DNA of 34,653 nucleotides from positions 136,583 to 171,235 of the forward strand of contig NW_005434572.1 of assembly GCF_000315625.1 (NCBI RefSeq), in the 5' to 3' direction. The stretch is from Guillardia theta CCMP2712 (taxonomy: Eukaryota; Cryptophyceae; Pyrenomonadales; Geminigeraceae). This document shows, piece by piece, positions 10,009 through 19,798 of this stretch (position 1 is the stretch's first letter; each line of letters starts with the position of its first letter). Made by a program: the position numbers and the translations under genes. The notes under the pieces are model-generated. The model was not told the DNA's origin. It did no database searches and saw only the letters and a list, made by a program, of their open reading frames with translations.

Positions 10009-10507
10009 TTTCCTCTCCTCCTCCTCTTCCTCTTCCTCCTCCTCCTCCTCTCCGTCTATCTCCTCGTGTGCTTCTACTTCGCCCGTTGTGCCATTGCTCA
10101 TGCTGAGGAGCTCTTTTTGTCTCCTTCGGATCGCTCGCTTGTAGTGAATGGTCTGCCATTTCGTCAGCCTCATTCTCATCATCACAACATCTCAAACCTT
10201 GGGCCTGCGCCTCAGGTGCCAAACTCTCGACTGCGGGCAGAGGAAGCAGCAGCATCAGGTCAACCAGCGAAGGTGGGAAGGGGAGGAGAGAGGGATAGTA
10301 AGGCGAAGGACAGGGAAGGAGCAACGAAGGACCGGCAAGTGGTGAAGTAGGGGAGGGGGGCGGAAGAGGAACATGGAGGGAGCGGGTGTGTACCAGGTGA
10401 GGAGGAAGGGGATTGCCAACTTCGGAAGGTCTCTGCGGTCTGGTCTTGACCGGAATGTCTCCATGGCCCAACCGCAGGACGACGATAGGCTGAGGCATCT
10501 CAGTTGA
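10009..10507 (+). CDS. possible single-pass membrane protein, 5' end missing
   Basis: Candidate exons are 10009-10338 and 10397-10507, joined in phase 0 across a 58-base intron. The first opens with a leucine-rich hydrophobic run followed by VYLLVCFYFARC, then a hydrophilic basic tail ending DDDRLRHLS before TGA. I found no start codon, and the leucine run comes from a CTC repeat, so this could be chance. It converges on the minus-strand gene ending at 10625. Confidence 0.3.
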
Positions 10508-10523
10508 GAGAGACAAGGAGAGT

Positions 10524-10560
10524 GAGGGGAGGACAGGACAGGACAGGACAGGACAGTGCT
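10524..10560. repeat. GGACA pentamer tandem repeat
   Basis: About five perfect copies of GGACA occur in tandem, then a degenerate GGACAGGT copy. They sit between two convergent gene ends. Confidence 0.85.
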
Positions 10561-10624
10561 GGACAGGTCAGGAAGAGAGATAGAGAGGAAGTGGACGGGA
10601 GAAGAGTGGTGAGGCAAGGCAAGA

Positions 10625-11826
10625 TCAATAGATCCTCACAGGATCTTCCGGACGAACGAGAGCGAGTCGTTCCTCCAAGGAGAGCTTGTGGAACTCTATC
10701 CAGTCATCTCCTCTCGCAGTCTCCTCTGTGAAGTGTGAGCACACGAGGGAGGAGGGAGAAATCCTGAGGGGGCGGAGGGGAGGGAGGGAACTCACCAGAG
10801 AGAGGATCGAGGTTGACCCTGCAGAATTTCCTCAGCTTCTTCGACATGATGCTGCAAGATGATCATCTCAGTGCAGGATGTATTCCTTTCCTCTTCCTCT
10901 CCCTCCCTCCCTCGTTTCCTCCCTCTCTTCTTGCTCCTGTTTCCGCTGCCCTCCTCCCTCTTCTACACCCCCTGCTCCCCACTTCCTTACGGGTCAATCC
11001 AAATTTCAGGTCTATCTGTCAGGCGAATGTAGGGAAGGAGCTCGTGCTTGACGTGTCTCTTCATCTTCATATGCCGCAGGCAGCGCCGCCAGGAGCGGAA
11101 ACGAGCATCGCAGCAGGGACATGCGTACCGCTGCTGCTCAGGGGGCAGAACCTTCTCCTCCTCCTCCTCGTACGACATCCCCCATGGCCCGTACAGGACA
11201 GCATCCTGGGAGAGCTTTCCATAGGCTTCAAGAGGAAGAGGAGGCGGGGAGGAGGTGGATATCAGCACCTCGTGCCTCACAGCGACCCCGCTCTCCTCTG
11301 TCCTGTGAAGCACCAACTTTCGCTCCATGCCGATGGCGCCGCACATCAGCCTGGCGATGAAGTTGGGAGGAAGAGCTTCGACTTTCCACCCGTCCACCTC
11401 CACCAGCTCGTCGCCGACCTCCACCTTCCCGCTCTGCTCTGCTGCGCTGCCCCTCACGATGCCTACGACGAACACTCTCCGCTCCCTGTACTCGAGCACG
11501 AGCCCGATCCCTCCCTGCCGTTTCGTCTTGTTGTACGTCTTCCCGTTCCTCACAATAGGAGGACCGTCAATCCATGCAGGAGGTATCGCTTGCCTTCCTG
11601 CCTTGGAGGGGTCGGAGGGTCCCGCCATGCCACGTTCTCCATAGCCGCGGGTGCGGGGCTCCCACGTGCGATGGGAGGAGAAGGGTCGTGTCCATGGTCT
11701 TGCGTCGATCGCTCGATGGAACATGTTGCTTGCAATCATCGGATGCGACCTCGCCCTCGCACACACGCGCATGCCTCTCAGCCATGCCTCCGCCCTGCCC
11801 GCCATCGCTATCCGCCCTCCTGCCAT
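10625..11826 (-). CDS. PDZ domain plus C2H2 zinc-finger protein
   Basis: Exons 11826-10991, 10851-10796 and 10725-10625 give 330 residues in frame (introns 139 and 70 bases). A PDZ fold spans about 103-176: GGIGLVLEYRERRVFVVGI is the carboxylate-binding strand region, then VEVGDELVEVDGWKVE. A single zinc finger follows with Cys236, Cys239, His252 and His258 (YACPCCDARF...LRHMKMKRH). The spacing of five between the histidines resembles double-stranded-RNA or U1-type fingers. The end, SKKLRKFCRVN...EERLALVRPEDPVRIY, is basic and then helical. PDZ domains bind C-termini; the finger suggests nucleic-acid or protein contact. The combination is unusual. The first 60 residues are Arg-rich without acidic residues until about 41, so organelle targeting is possible. 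Downstream ATGs at residues 8, 19, 30 and 35 could be the real start. Confidence 0.8.
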
Positions 11827-12799
11827 GACCAGTTGCTGCCCCCGCTGTCTTTTTTGCTCTGCAACTTTCAATTAGTCGATTTTCTCTGTCTTGGGTCATA
11901 CCTAGCTGCCTTTTTATTTGATAACAAAAAACGACATATATCTTGATGCCTTGCAAAGGAAATAAGAATTGTAATGAGGCGGACTCATATATTTCACTTA
12001 CCACCCCTACCCCAATTCTCCACATATTCCACCCCATTCTTTCCCTGCAAAATCACCGGTACCAAGTCATCTTCAATACCCCACGTGTTCATCACCCCAC
12101 CCTCCTATGGTTCATGACTTGTGGTGTCTACCCCTACCCCTATTTCCGTAGAGTATTCAGGGGCTCTCCTTCTGAGCTGTGACTAGGGGTGTGTACCCCT
12201 ACCCCCTTCAAGGTGCTTTCGTAATCGAGCTGTGACTTGTAGGGGTGGATCCTACCCCAGGATCCAGATGCTTCATGGATGGGTGGTGACCCCTACCCCC
12301 CCCATCCAACTCCCCACCTACCCCCCTCCTCCCTCTTCATACCAGCTCCAGATTGAGTACCTGCCCCCACCCCTCTGAATCAGCAGGCTGTGACTGATGC
12401 TAGCACCCCTGATTTCGGTATTCGTGAGCTGTGACCTGGGGTACTACCCCCTACCACTTTATTTAGCGAGAATGACCCTCTAATTACTAGTGGCTGTGAC
12501 TGGGATTACTACCCCCCACCAGGATCTTGCATGACCCCACCCCCGATGATGTGACAGGGGTTGATCCCCTTTTACCCCTTCCGTTCGGGTCATCTTCCAA
12601 CAATTTCAGCCCGTTGGATAAAATCTGAAATATTGTTACTAAATTTCAAACCGTAACTATAATTTCTTCGAAGTTCTCGAAGGGATGGATCCAAGGGGGC
12701 TGCCGGCCGCATCTTTAAAAATACTTTTACAATTTAAAAATACTTGTAGCCTGGCCCCCTCCTCCCCTCCCCCCCGAAATCATCGCCTCCCCTTTCCCA
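11827..12799. other. intergenic region with C-rich repeats
   Basis: No supported gene was found. It holds the CCCTACCCC tract at 12000-12600 and then an AT-rich patch around 12710-12755 with TTTAAAAATACTT repeated twice. Confidence 0.5.
12000..12600. repeat. CCCTACCCC tract with recurring CTGTGACT word
   Basis: Runs such as ACCCCTACCCC recur, and the word GCTGTGACT or a close variant appears near 12177, 12231, 12389, 12428 and 12493, often followed within ten bases by GGGG. Spacing varies from about 40 to 160 bases, so this is a degenerate dispersed array rather than a simple tandem repeat. Confidence 0.6.
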
Positions 12800-12805
12800 T
12801 ATAAA
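12800..12805 (+). promoter_or_regulatory. TATA box
   Basis: TATAAA lies 226 bases before the start codon at 13026, followed by a pyrimidine-rich leader. Position and orientation fit the core promoter of that gene if the leader is about 190 bases. Confidence 0.5.
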
Positions 12806-13025
12806 CATCCGCCCCTTGCTCCCTCCTCCCACTTCGCTTCACCGCTCTCCTCCTCCACGCTCTCTTACCAGCTCCTCCCTCCTCCTTCCTCCTCCTCTCA
12901 TCCTTGAGAACTCCTACGCACAGCTCTTTCAACCCCTCGCTGCTGACCGCATCCTCCATTTGAGCCGTTTCGTACTCTCAAACCGCGTTGAATCTTCCAA
13001 AACAAAGTCTTGAAACCAGAACAAC

Positions 13026-13457
13026 ATGAACCGAGCCGCCCGTATCGCAAGTCCCATGCTCAAGAGCCTCCGTGTCCTTTCCTCAAGGGCCTTCTCCTCA
13101 CATGCTCCCAGCCTCGACGCGATCCTGGGAGGGGACCTGAGTATGGGCCCAATCTCCCAACGACCTGCCGCCATCCCGGCTGTGCATGTTGAAGAGAAGC
13201 CGACGGACAACGTCCTCGAGTCAGCGTTCCTGCATTGCGATGCTCTAGAGCAGGCGCAGATGAAGGACCGGGCCTACGTGCTCTCCATGGCGGAGTCGCT
13301 GCTGGGACAGGCCAGCGCCAACTGGAGCCTGGAGTTCACGACGCTCAAGTTCGAGGAGCAGCAGGCGAATGCTCACCAAGTGGTCTCCTACCAGGAAAGG
13401 CGGCACTGGGACCTTGCTCTCCAGCTCGCCTGCGGGCCCTCCTGCATGCGCCACTAG
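13026..13457 (+). CDS. small mitochondrial-targeted protein, unrecognised
   Basis: A single exon encodes 143 residues. The N-terminus (about 1-27) is rich in Arg, Ser, Ala and Leu without acidic residues (NRAARIASPMLKSLRVLSSRAFSS), a standard mitochondrial presequence. The mature part is mostly helical, with DALEQAQMKDRAYVLSMAES and EFTTLKFEEQQANAHQ, and ends CGPSCMRH with two cysteines. A TATA box upstream and AATAAA downstream frame a compact transcription unit. GC-rich third positions suggest a well expressed gene. I do not recognise the family; an accessory respiratory-chain role would be a guess. Confidence 0.7.
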   Translation: MNRAARIASPMLKSLRVLSSRAFSSHAPSLDAILGGDLSMGPISQRPAAIPAVHVEEKPTDNVLESAFLHCDALEQAQMKDRAYVLSMAESLLGQASANWSLEFTTLKFEEQQANAHQVVSYQERRHWDLALQLACGPSCMRH

Positions 13458-13543
13458 ACGATCGTTGTGCCGCCTTGTATTCTTCTCCTCCTCTTCCCTC
13501 CCTCCGCTCAGAAAAAGTTTTTCTTGATATTGCTTGCTTGTTC

Positions 13544-13549
13544 AATAAA
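13544..13549 (+). terminator. AATAAA polyadenylation signal
   Basis: AATAAA occurs about 87 bases after the stop codon at 13457, in a T-rich context typical of a poly(A) signal for the preceding gene. Confidence 0.55.
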
Positions 13550-13604
13550 GATTTTCCCGTAGACACAACTTATGCTGGTCCTTCATGGGTACCCTTGAAA
13601 CATG

Positions 13605-13704
13605 NNNNNNNNNNNNNNNNNNNNNNNNNNNNNNNNNNNNNNNNNNNNNNNNNNNNNNNNNNNNNNNNNNNNNNNNNNNNNNNNNNNNNNNNNNNNNNNN
13701 NNNN
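13605..13704. other. assembly gap of 100 N
   Basis: Exactly 100 N are present, a conventional placeholder of unknown true length. The gap removes the 3' end of the SET-domain gene on the minus strand. Confidence 1.
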
Positions 13705-14013
13705 GAGGGAGTAGAAGGAGCGGAGGAGGGAGAAAGAAGAAATTACAGAAGGGGCAGATGAGGGATTGAGGGGATGAAACGTAGGTAGAAGGGAGGATAA
13801 GGGGAGAGGAGGGAGAGGGGGAGAGGGGGGGATAGGGCAGAAATGGAGGATTTTCAAGGAGGTTGGGGCTGAAGGGAGCAAGAGGAAAACGTAAGGAAGA
13901 AAGGAGAAATGGACTGAGGACAAAGCAAAAGGAGGAGGAAAAAAGGACGGGAGGAAGAAGGATGAGGGGGGGGAGGGGAAGCGATGCAGGGGGGAGAAGG
14001 AGTCACGAAGGAC

Positions 14014-14426
14014 CTTGGGTTTTCCTCCAACGTGAATGATTCTCGTGTAACAATTGGGCTCGCAGGAGTGATTGATGTAGCTGAGATGCGAGTGAGAGGT
14101 AGATGGACTGAGAGGAGGCAGGGGAAGGAGGCAGGAGGCAGGAGGCAGGAGGCAGGAGGCAGGAGGGAGGAAAGGGGGCAGGAGGCAGGCAGCAAACAAG
14201 GGGAAGGAGGGAGGAGGCAGGAGGCAGGAGGGAGGAGGGAGGAGGGAGGAGGGAGGAGGGAGGGGTACCGGGCCCGAGATCCGCAGTGAGTAGCATCGAT
14301 AACTTGTGACTTGCTGACTCGGAACATGTAGGAGGAGCCCATGCCGCTCCTCTCGTACATCTTCTCTCTCTTCTCGCACACCTGTAAGAGCACGTCAGAT
14401 AACGAGCAGCAGGATCAGGAGGAGCG

Positions 14427-14465
<39 letters not shown>

Positions 14466-17400
14466 TCAGGACGAGCAGGAGGAGGAGAAGCAGGAGGAGC
14501 ATGAGCAGGAGCAGGAGCAGGAGGAAGAAGGAACAGCAGGAGCGTCAACAGGAGGGCAGAAGGACGAACAGCAAGAGCAGCAGCAGCAGCAGAAGCAGAA
14601 GCAGCAGCAGCAGCAGGTCCTTTCCTTGTTCGAGATCAACTCTCCCTTGTACTCGATCACCATCTCCTCGGGCTCGATCACCTCGTCTGCGTACAACCCC
14701 CATCCTGCATGCAGACTTGTAAGCTTGTGCAATCCCTCCTCCCAACCTTGCCCGTCTGCTCTCCTGCCCTCCTCATTCTCCCTCCCTCCTCACTCTTCCT
14801 CGAGCCTCCGTTTTTCTTCTCCTATCGTCTATCCTCCTCTCCTCCTCTCCTCCTCTCCTCCTCTCCTCCTCTCCTCCTCTCTCCAACCTTCTCCCTTTGC
14901 TCCTTCCTCCTCTCATCTCTCCTCCTCCTCTACCATGGATCGCGCTCTTGCGGAAGGAGAGCCTCTTCACGCGGGACTTGAGCTGGTCGAACCGGAACGC
15001 ATCGCTGCTGATCGAGCTCGTGACAGTCGCCTGCTTCCTCGTTGCTCGTCTGTTCGCTCTCTCCCACGACGACCCTTGCTTCCCATGCACCTGATACATC
15101 TCCTCCTCCTGCACCTTCACCGGCTCCTTGCTGCGAGACAGCGGGTGATTAAACTGCAGATACTTCACTTTAGTCTCCCATGGAATTGGCCGGTACCCCA
15201 TCGCCCGCTGGCAACCTTCCTCGCTCGCTCCCCCATCCTCCGCGTGCCCCGGCCTCTTCCTCCTCTCCTCCTCTCCCGCCTGCTTCTTGACTAGCCTCCT
15301 CCTCATCACCAGGGAGCAAGGGACTTTTCTCTCCTGCGCTTGCTGCACGAAGAATATGTGGTAGGAGCCGTCCTTGAACACGTCCAGCACCAGAGCTTGC
15401 AAACGTCTCCCGTCCTCTCCCTTCACGTCCACCTCGCTGCCCTTGGGGTACCGCACGTCAGCAGGGCGGACGACGGAGAAGGGGGGCAGCGAGCATGGCT
15501 CCGCCCACTGTAGCCGCAAGTCCCCGTTACCCTCGAAGCAGGCCACCACTCCATGCTGGAAAGACCCGTCCTCCCTCCTTGCGCTGACCTCGTTCCCGAC
15601 CTTGATGTCGATGTGCCGGAAGCTCTGTCCCCTGTCCTCCAGCGCCTCCCTGCTCCTCCTCCCCCTTCCCTGCCCCACGAGAGGGAGAGCATTCAGAGGG
15701 TCTCCAGGAAGCCGCACCTCGGGCAGACAGCCCGCAGCCTCCTGCTCCTGTGGACAGCTATCCTTGTTCGACTTCCTTTTCTTGGACGGTCGGAAAGTAG
15801 CCGCCGGTTCGACCTGCTCCATCTTCTTCTCCTTCTTCATCCTTTTGGTTTCTACCTTGCCCGCATCCTTCGAAGCTGGAGGAGGAGGAGGAGACAGAGG
15901 GGGAGGAACAGCGGCGGCGGCGGCGGCAGCAGCAGCATCTTGTCTGTCCGTCTTCTTGACTTCCCAGAGAGGGAGATCATCACCTGAGCTCTCGTAGATC
16001 GCTTTATTTCCCGCCCCTCCCCCTCCTGTCGCTGACTTGACCGCTAGCGTCGAGCTCGATGACTTCTTCGACTTCCTCCTGCTGCAAGCCGGCACACCAT
16101 CTCGTCGCTCCTCCTCCACTTCCTCCTCGCCCTGCGCTCTCCTCTTTGCCGGAACTCTGGCCACCTTCTCCGCCTCCTCCTCCTTCTCCAGTTGCGCAGA
16201 TTTCCTCTGTTTTCCCTCTTCTTTTGCCCATTTTTCTGATCTTTCTTGCTTATTCCCGTTCTTTTGCACTTTCTTCGGATTTTTGCGCTCGCGTGATTCC
16301 TTCCTCGCCTTATCCTCCTCTTTTTCCTTCTCCTCATCTATCTTGCCGCCCCTCTTCTCCTCCTGTACTGTAGCAGTCCACTTCCCCTTGCCCTTGCCCT
16401 TGTTCTTCCCTTTGCCATTCTCCCTGTGGTCCGCCCCCTGCTTCTCCTTTCCCTTGCCCTCCTCCTTCTTCTCCTTCTCCTCCTTCTTCTCATTCTCGTT
16501 TTTCTTGCCACGTACTTTCTCTTTTTCGTGCTCCTTCTGCTTTCCCTCCTGTTTGTCTCGCTTTCGCTCTTTCTCGATATCCTTCTTCCTCACTTTATCT
16601 TTCTCATTCTCTGCCTCTTTCTCCATTCCTCTCTGCTTCCCGTCCTCCTTGTGTTTAAAAACATCTTTCTCCTTCCTGTGCTCTGTTTCTCCATCTTTCT
16701 GCTCTTTGCTCGTGTTCCTCCCTTTTTTCTCTCCCTTCAACTCCTTCTTCTCCTTCCCCTCCCCCTTCTCCTCTCCTCCTCTCTTGTCTTTCTCGCCTCC
16801 ATCTTGCACCTTCGCACAACCGTCCTCCTTCCTCGCACGCGACCTCTCATCCTCCTCCCTTCCAGCGTGTCCTACACATCTCACACCTTCCACCGCCCTC
16901 GGCTCCCGCAGCTCCTGCTGGACGTGCGACGTCTCCTCGACCCTCTTCTTGCTCGCATCATGAGCAGGCAAGTCCGATGTTCTCCTCCCTCCTCCAGTAG
17001 CTGAACCAACAGGATTGCCCGACGCCGTCCAAGAATCCTTCGTAAGCTCCTCCATGCGCCTTTGCGTTCGACTTTCCCCGGGCGCACAAGGAGCCGGTGC
17101 TGCGTCCTGCCCCTGACAAGTCTCAACCCTCAGGAAAATGACGTCATCAGTAGCATCCTGCCCTGGCTCCTCTTGACCACCAGTCGAGCTGCACTGCCCT
17201 GCTCCGTCCTCTTCAGATCGAGCAAGGATCGAAGATTCCGGGGTCTTTCCATGGTCCGGAGTTCCAATCTCTGCTCGCCCATCCTCGTTGTTGACTGCGC
17301 TAACGTTCTCCACCTCATGCGTCACGGTCTTTGAAAACAACCTCGCTCTCCTCGGAATGCTTCCTGGCAGGCTCGACGCCGCTCCAGTCGCGCGATCACT

Positions 17401-17708
17401 TTGTGAGCTTGATCGCACTGAGCCGACTCTCTTCACATCTGACAGAGTTGTCGTGACAGCAGTCCTTTCTGTGGACAGGTTCGGAGGTTCAGCGACAAAA
17501 AGCTTCTGACGGGGATCTTTCCCTCCTCCTTCCGATGGCTCCGGCTGATCAGAACCCCCCTGTCAAGAATGCCTCTCAGCACAGAGCAGGAAAGGCAATC
17601 ACAGAAGATCCTCACAGCACAATCTCTCTCCCTCCCCTTTGCAAGTTGCATGCTGCCATCCTCCTTCGTCGCAGTGGGAGGACAGGAGGCGCAGTCGGTC
17701 TGTATCAT
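14014..17708 (-). CDS. SET-domain histone methyltransferase (Set1/MLL-like), 3' end in gap
   Basis: Exons 17708-17616, 17559-14934, 14704-14625, 14381-14269 and 14080-14014 give about 994 residues before the gap. The SET core is clear: LSFRKSAIHGWGLYADEVIEP, then EYKGELISNK, KREKMYERSGMGSSYMFR, VIDATHCG and RYINHSCEPNCYTRIIHVG. This family methylates histone H3, and the motif spacing fits the Set1/MLL lysine-4 group. Missing are the last SET motifs (YDY region) and the post-SET cysteines. Residues about 250-525 are an extreme Lys/Glu-rich helix. Residues about 680-785 form two Tudor-like units, VGNEVSARREDGSFQHGVV and KGSEVDVKGEDGRRLQALV, likely chromatin readers. The intron after SNK starts GAAAGG, not GT. 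The upstream stop of the next gene overlaps the start codon, so an N-terminal extension is possible. Confidence 0.88.
14120..14265. repeat. GGCAGGA/GGGAGGA tandem repeat inside a SET-gene intron
   Basis: Heptamer GGCAGGA and variants repeat about twenty times within the 188-base intron between the fourth and fifth exons of the SET gene. Open frames through it are repeat artefacts. Confidence 0.85.
14400..14620. repeat. GGAGCA hexamer and CAG repeats inside a SET-gene intron
   Basis: The 243-base intron 14382-14624 is almost wholly GGAGCA hexamers followed by CAG triplets. The same hexamer fills 32720-32970 and, in the other orientation, the window end. Confidence 0.85.
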
Positions 17709-19798
17709 GCAGGATGATCTTTCAGCAGGGAAAGGTCTGTGGTCATCAAGTGAGATTGAGAGTCAAAAGTCAAAAACTTCAAGAACCGTTCTGACGGGTG
17801 TGGTCGATCGTCCGGAATCCCTCCAGGAATGTCGCCGGCACGTTTCACTCCGGTATCGGAGTGATGTACATGCTGTTGGTGATGGTGATGATGGTTACGT
17901 AGTTGTGGTTGTTGTGGTTGTGGTTGTTGTTGTTGTGGTTGTTGATGATGATGATGATGATGATGTTGTTGTTGTTGTTGATGATGATGATGATGATGAT
18001 GATGATGCAGTGATGTTTGTGGATACTGGTGCTGATTGTGATGATGGCGATTATTGCCACGGTGCTCATCGCGATTTCCATGGTCTGCATGACGTTCTTC
18101 GTTCCTGACACGATCTCTCCGATACCGACTAACTTCCTCGTATCCATGAGAGTATCGATCGTCTCTGTCATGGAAACCTTCACGACTTCCGCTCCGATGA
18201 TGGTGGTGCCCATAACGATGAATATCTCCATAGCTCCTGCTATGTCCCCTGACATGTTCACGGCCTCTTTCACGCTCTGTGTAGCGCTCGCCGTGTCTTT
18301 GACCATCTCTGCAACGTTCGAGTCATTCAACAACCACCCTTGCCCGCTCCAGGTTCCTACCGGCCCTCCGAGCGCCTCCGCTCCGCATGCTCCCGACCGT
18401 CCAGCTCTCGGTCGCGGGGCATCTGAGCTCTAGGTTGAGAATCGCTGTAACTAACAGAGCATCGCCCACCTTCGCATGCTGGTCATGGCGTCGACCATCG
18501 GACAGGAAGGAGCAGCTCTGTTCAAACATGCATGACGACGGGAGTGTGAAGTCATGGACATGGCCCACCCTTTCATAGTTGCGCTCTTCAACGCCCAACT
18601 CCCTGCTGTACCTCTCAGCGCTGCTGCCTCTGTTCACGATGCAACGGCCAGTGTTCTTGTGCTACACATCGCTTCATCACGATCGTTGCGAGCAGACGAG
18701 TCGCAAACCTGTTGAGAGTGACGCCAAGAATCGTCTCTGTCGGGGTATCGCCGATCATCTGGTCGATGACATCCTGCCACATGCTGCTCTCTGTGCGCAG
18801 ACCCGACGAGGTCATTCTTCGCTCGTTCAAACCTCCACCAACCATCTGCACACGAAAAACTTCATCAACTCTCCTCTCCCCTCCCTTCTCCTCCCCTCCT
18901 CCGCCTTGCTCTCCTCTCCTCTCCTCTCCTCTCCTCTCCTCTCCTCTCCCTTCCCATCCCATCCTCTCCGACTGGTAGCTTCAGAGTTCAGACGTCACCT
19001 TGCGAGGAACTCTCATGGTGAAATCTGCCAAAGCGCATCAGTCGCCATCCTCCTCGTCCTACTCCACTCGGCTGAACCTGTTCAAGGGTCGATCGGGTTG
19101 CGCCCTTTGGCCCTCTTGCTCGCCTTCCCTTCGACGAGTTGAGACGTCGTCAGGGCGAGGCCGCTTGCGAGAGCTCTCATGATCGTGACTGCCACTACCC
19201 AACATCACTCGCAGCTTCCTTGAGGCCAGAGCATGCCGTCACTCACTTCCTGCTGTCTCGATCGCTCTTTCCTTCCCCCCACCTTCGCTGACCATGGTTC
19301 TCGCTATGGTTGCAACCGTGCTGAGGGAAGCGATCAGGGAAGGGCAGAGGAGGATACTTCCCTCCTACTTACATTCTCGTTCGACTTGACCTGCCCGCTC
19401 GCACCTCCCTGAGGATCTGAGCAGAAATACGACTTGATCCGGCTGCTGATTTGGACGACTGCCTGTATCCTGCCTTCGCTCCCTTTGAGTGAGATAACTC
19501 AGTCACTGCATGCTGGAAATCATTCGTCGTCGTTACCTACGAAAGATTTCTTGATGATCGCGTCTGCAAACTTTTGATTGTCTCGGAAAATCTTCTCCAA
19601 ATGGAACTGAGGGGTTGTAAATGTCAGCTGGGTATCGTCATCAGCACAGCAAGAAGCATGAACAACCAGGTCATCTTTCTCGAAGTCGCTCTTCTTAAGC
19701 TGATAACCCTCGAGCAAGCTGTGCAGAGAGTCTCTGCATGGCGGCATATCAGCCTTCCGCCGTTCCGATCCCCCCTGCGAGCATAGCGCGGATTCCAT
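17705..19798 (-). CDS. RS-like and His/Gln-rich protein, ten exons, unrecognised
   Basis: Exons 19798-19541, 19462-19373, 19320-19247, 19194-19078, 19024-18999, 18845-18709, 18661-18569, 18517-18470, 18422-18361 and 18308-17705 total 1509 bases, 502 residues, with every phase matching. Most introns are 46-82 bases; 18846-18998 is longer because of a CTCTC repeat. The first 110 residues look globular (KIFRDNQKFADAIIKKSF). Then come arginine-rich RS/RE/RD stretches such as SSRKRPRPDDVSTRRREGE, PDDRRYPDRDDSWRHS and RYTERERGREHVRGHSR, typical of splicing or RNA-associated proteins. The end has long His and Gln runs from CAT and CAA repeats. No RRM or known fold was recognised. The stop overlaps the ATG of the SET gene by two bases, so splicing into that gene is an alternative. 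Confidence 0.65.
18860..18955. repeat. CTCTC pentamer repeat in an intron
   Basis: TCTCC/CTCTC units repeat about ten times within intron 18846-18998 of the minus-strand RS-like gene. Confidence 0.85.

Noticed and set aside
10813-11946. 377-codon plus-strand open frame
   Set aside because: It is antisense to the PDZ-zinc-finger exon, with His and Leu-rich shadow composition and no domain.
16037-17004. Phe, Ser and Leu-rich plus-strand frames of 190-310 codons
   Set aside because: They are the antisense of the Lys/Glu-rich region of the SET protein.
17569-18108. 179-codon plus-strand frame with Val and Asp runs, and a minus frame with Ile and Asn runs
   Set aside because: Both are other frames of the CAT/CAA repeat. 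The His/Gln frame is the one that splices into the RS-like gene.
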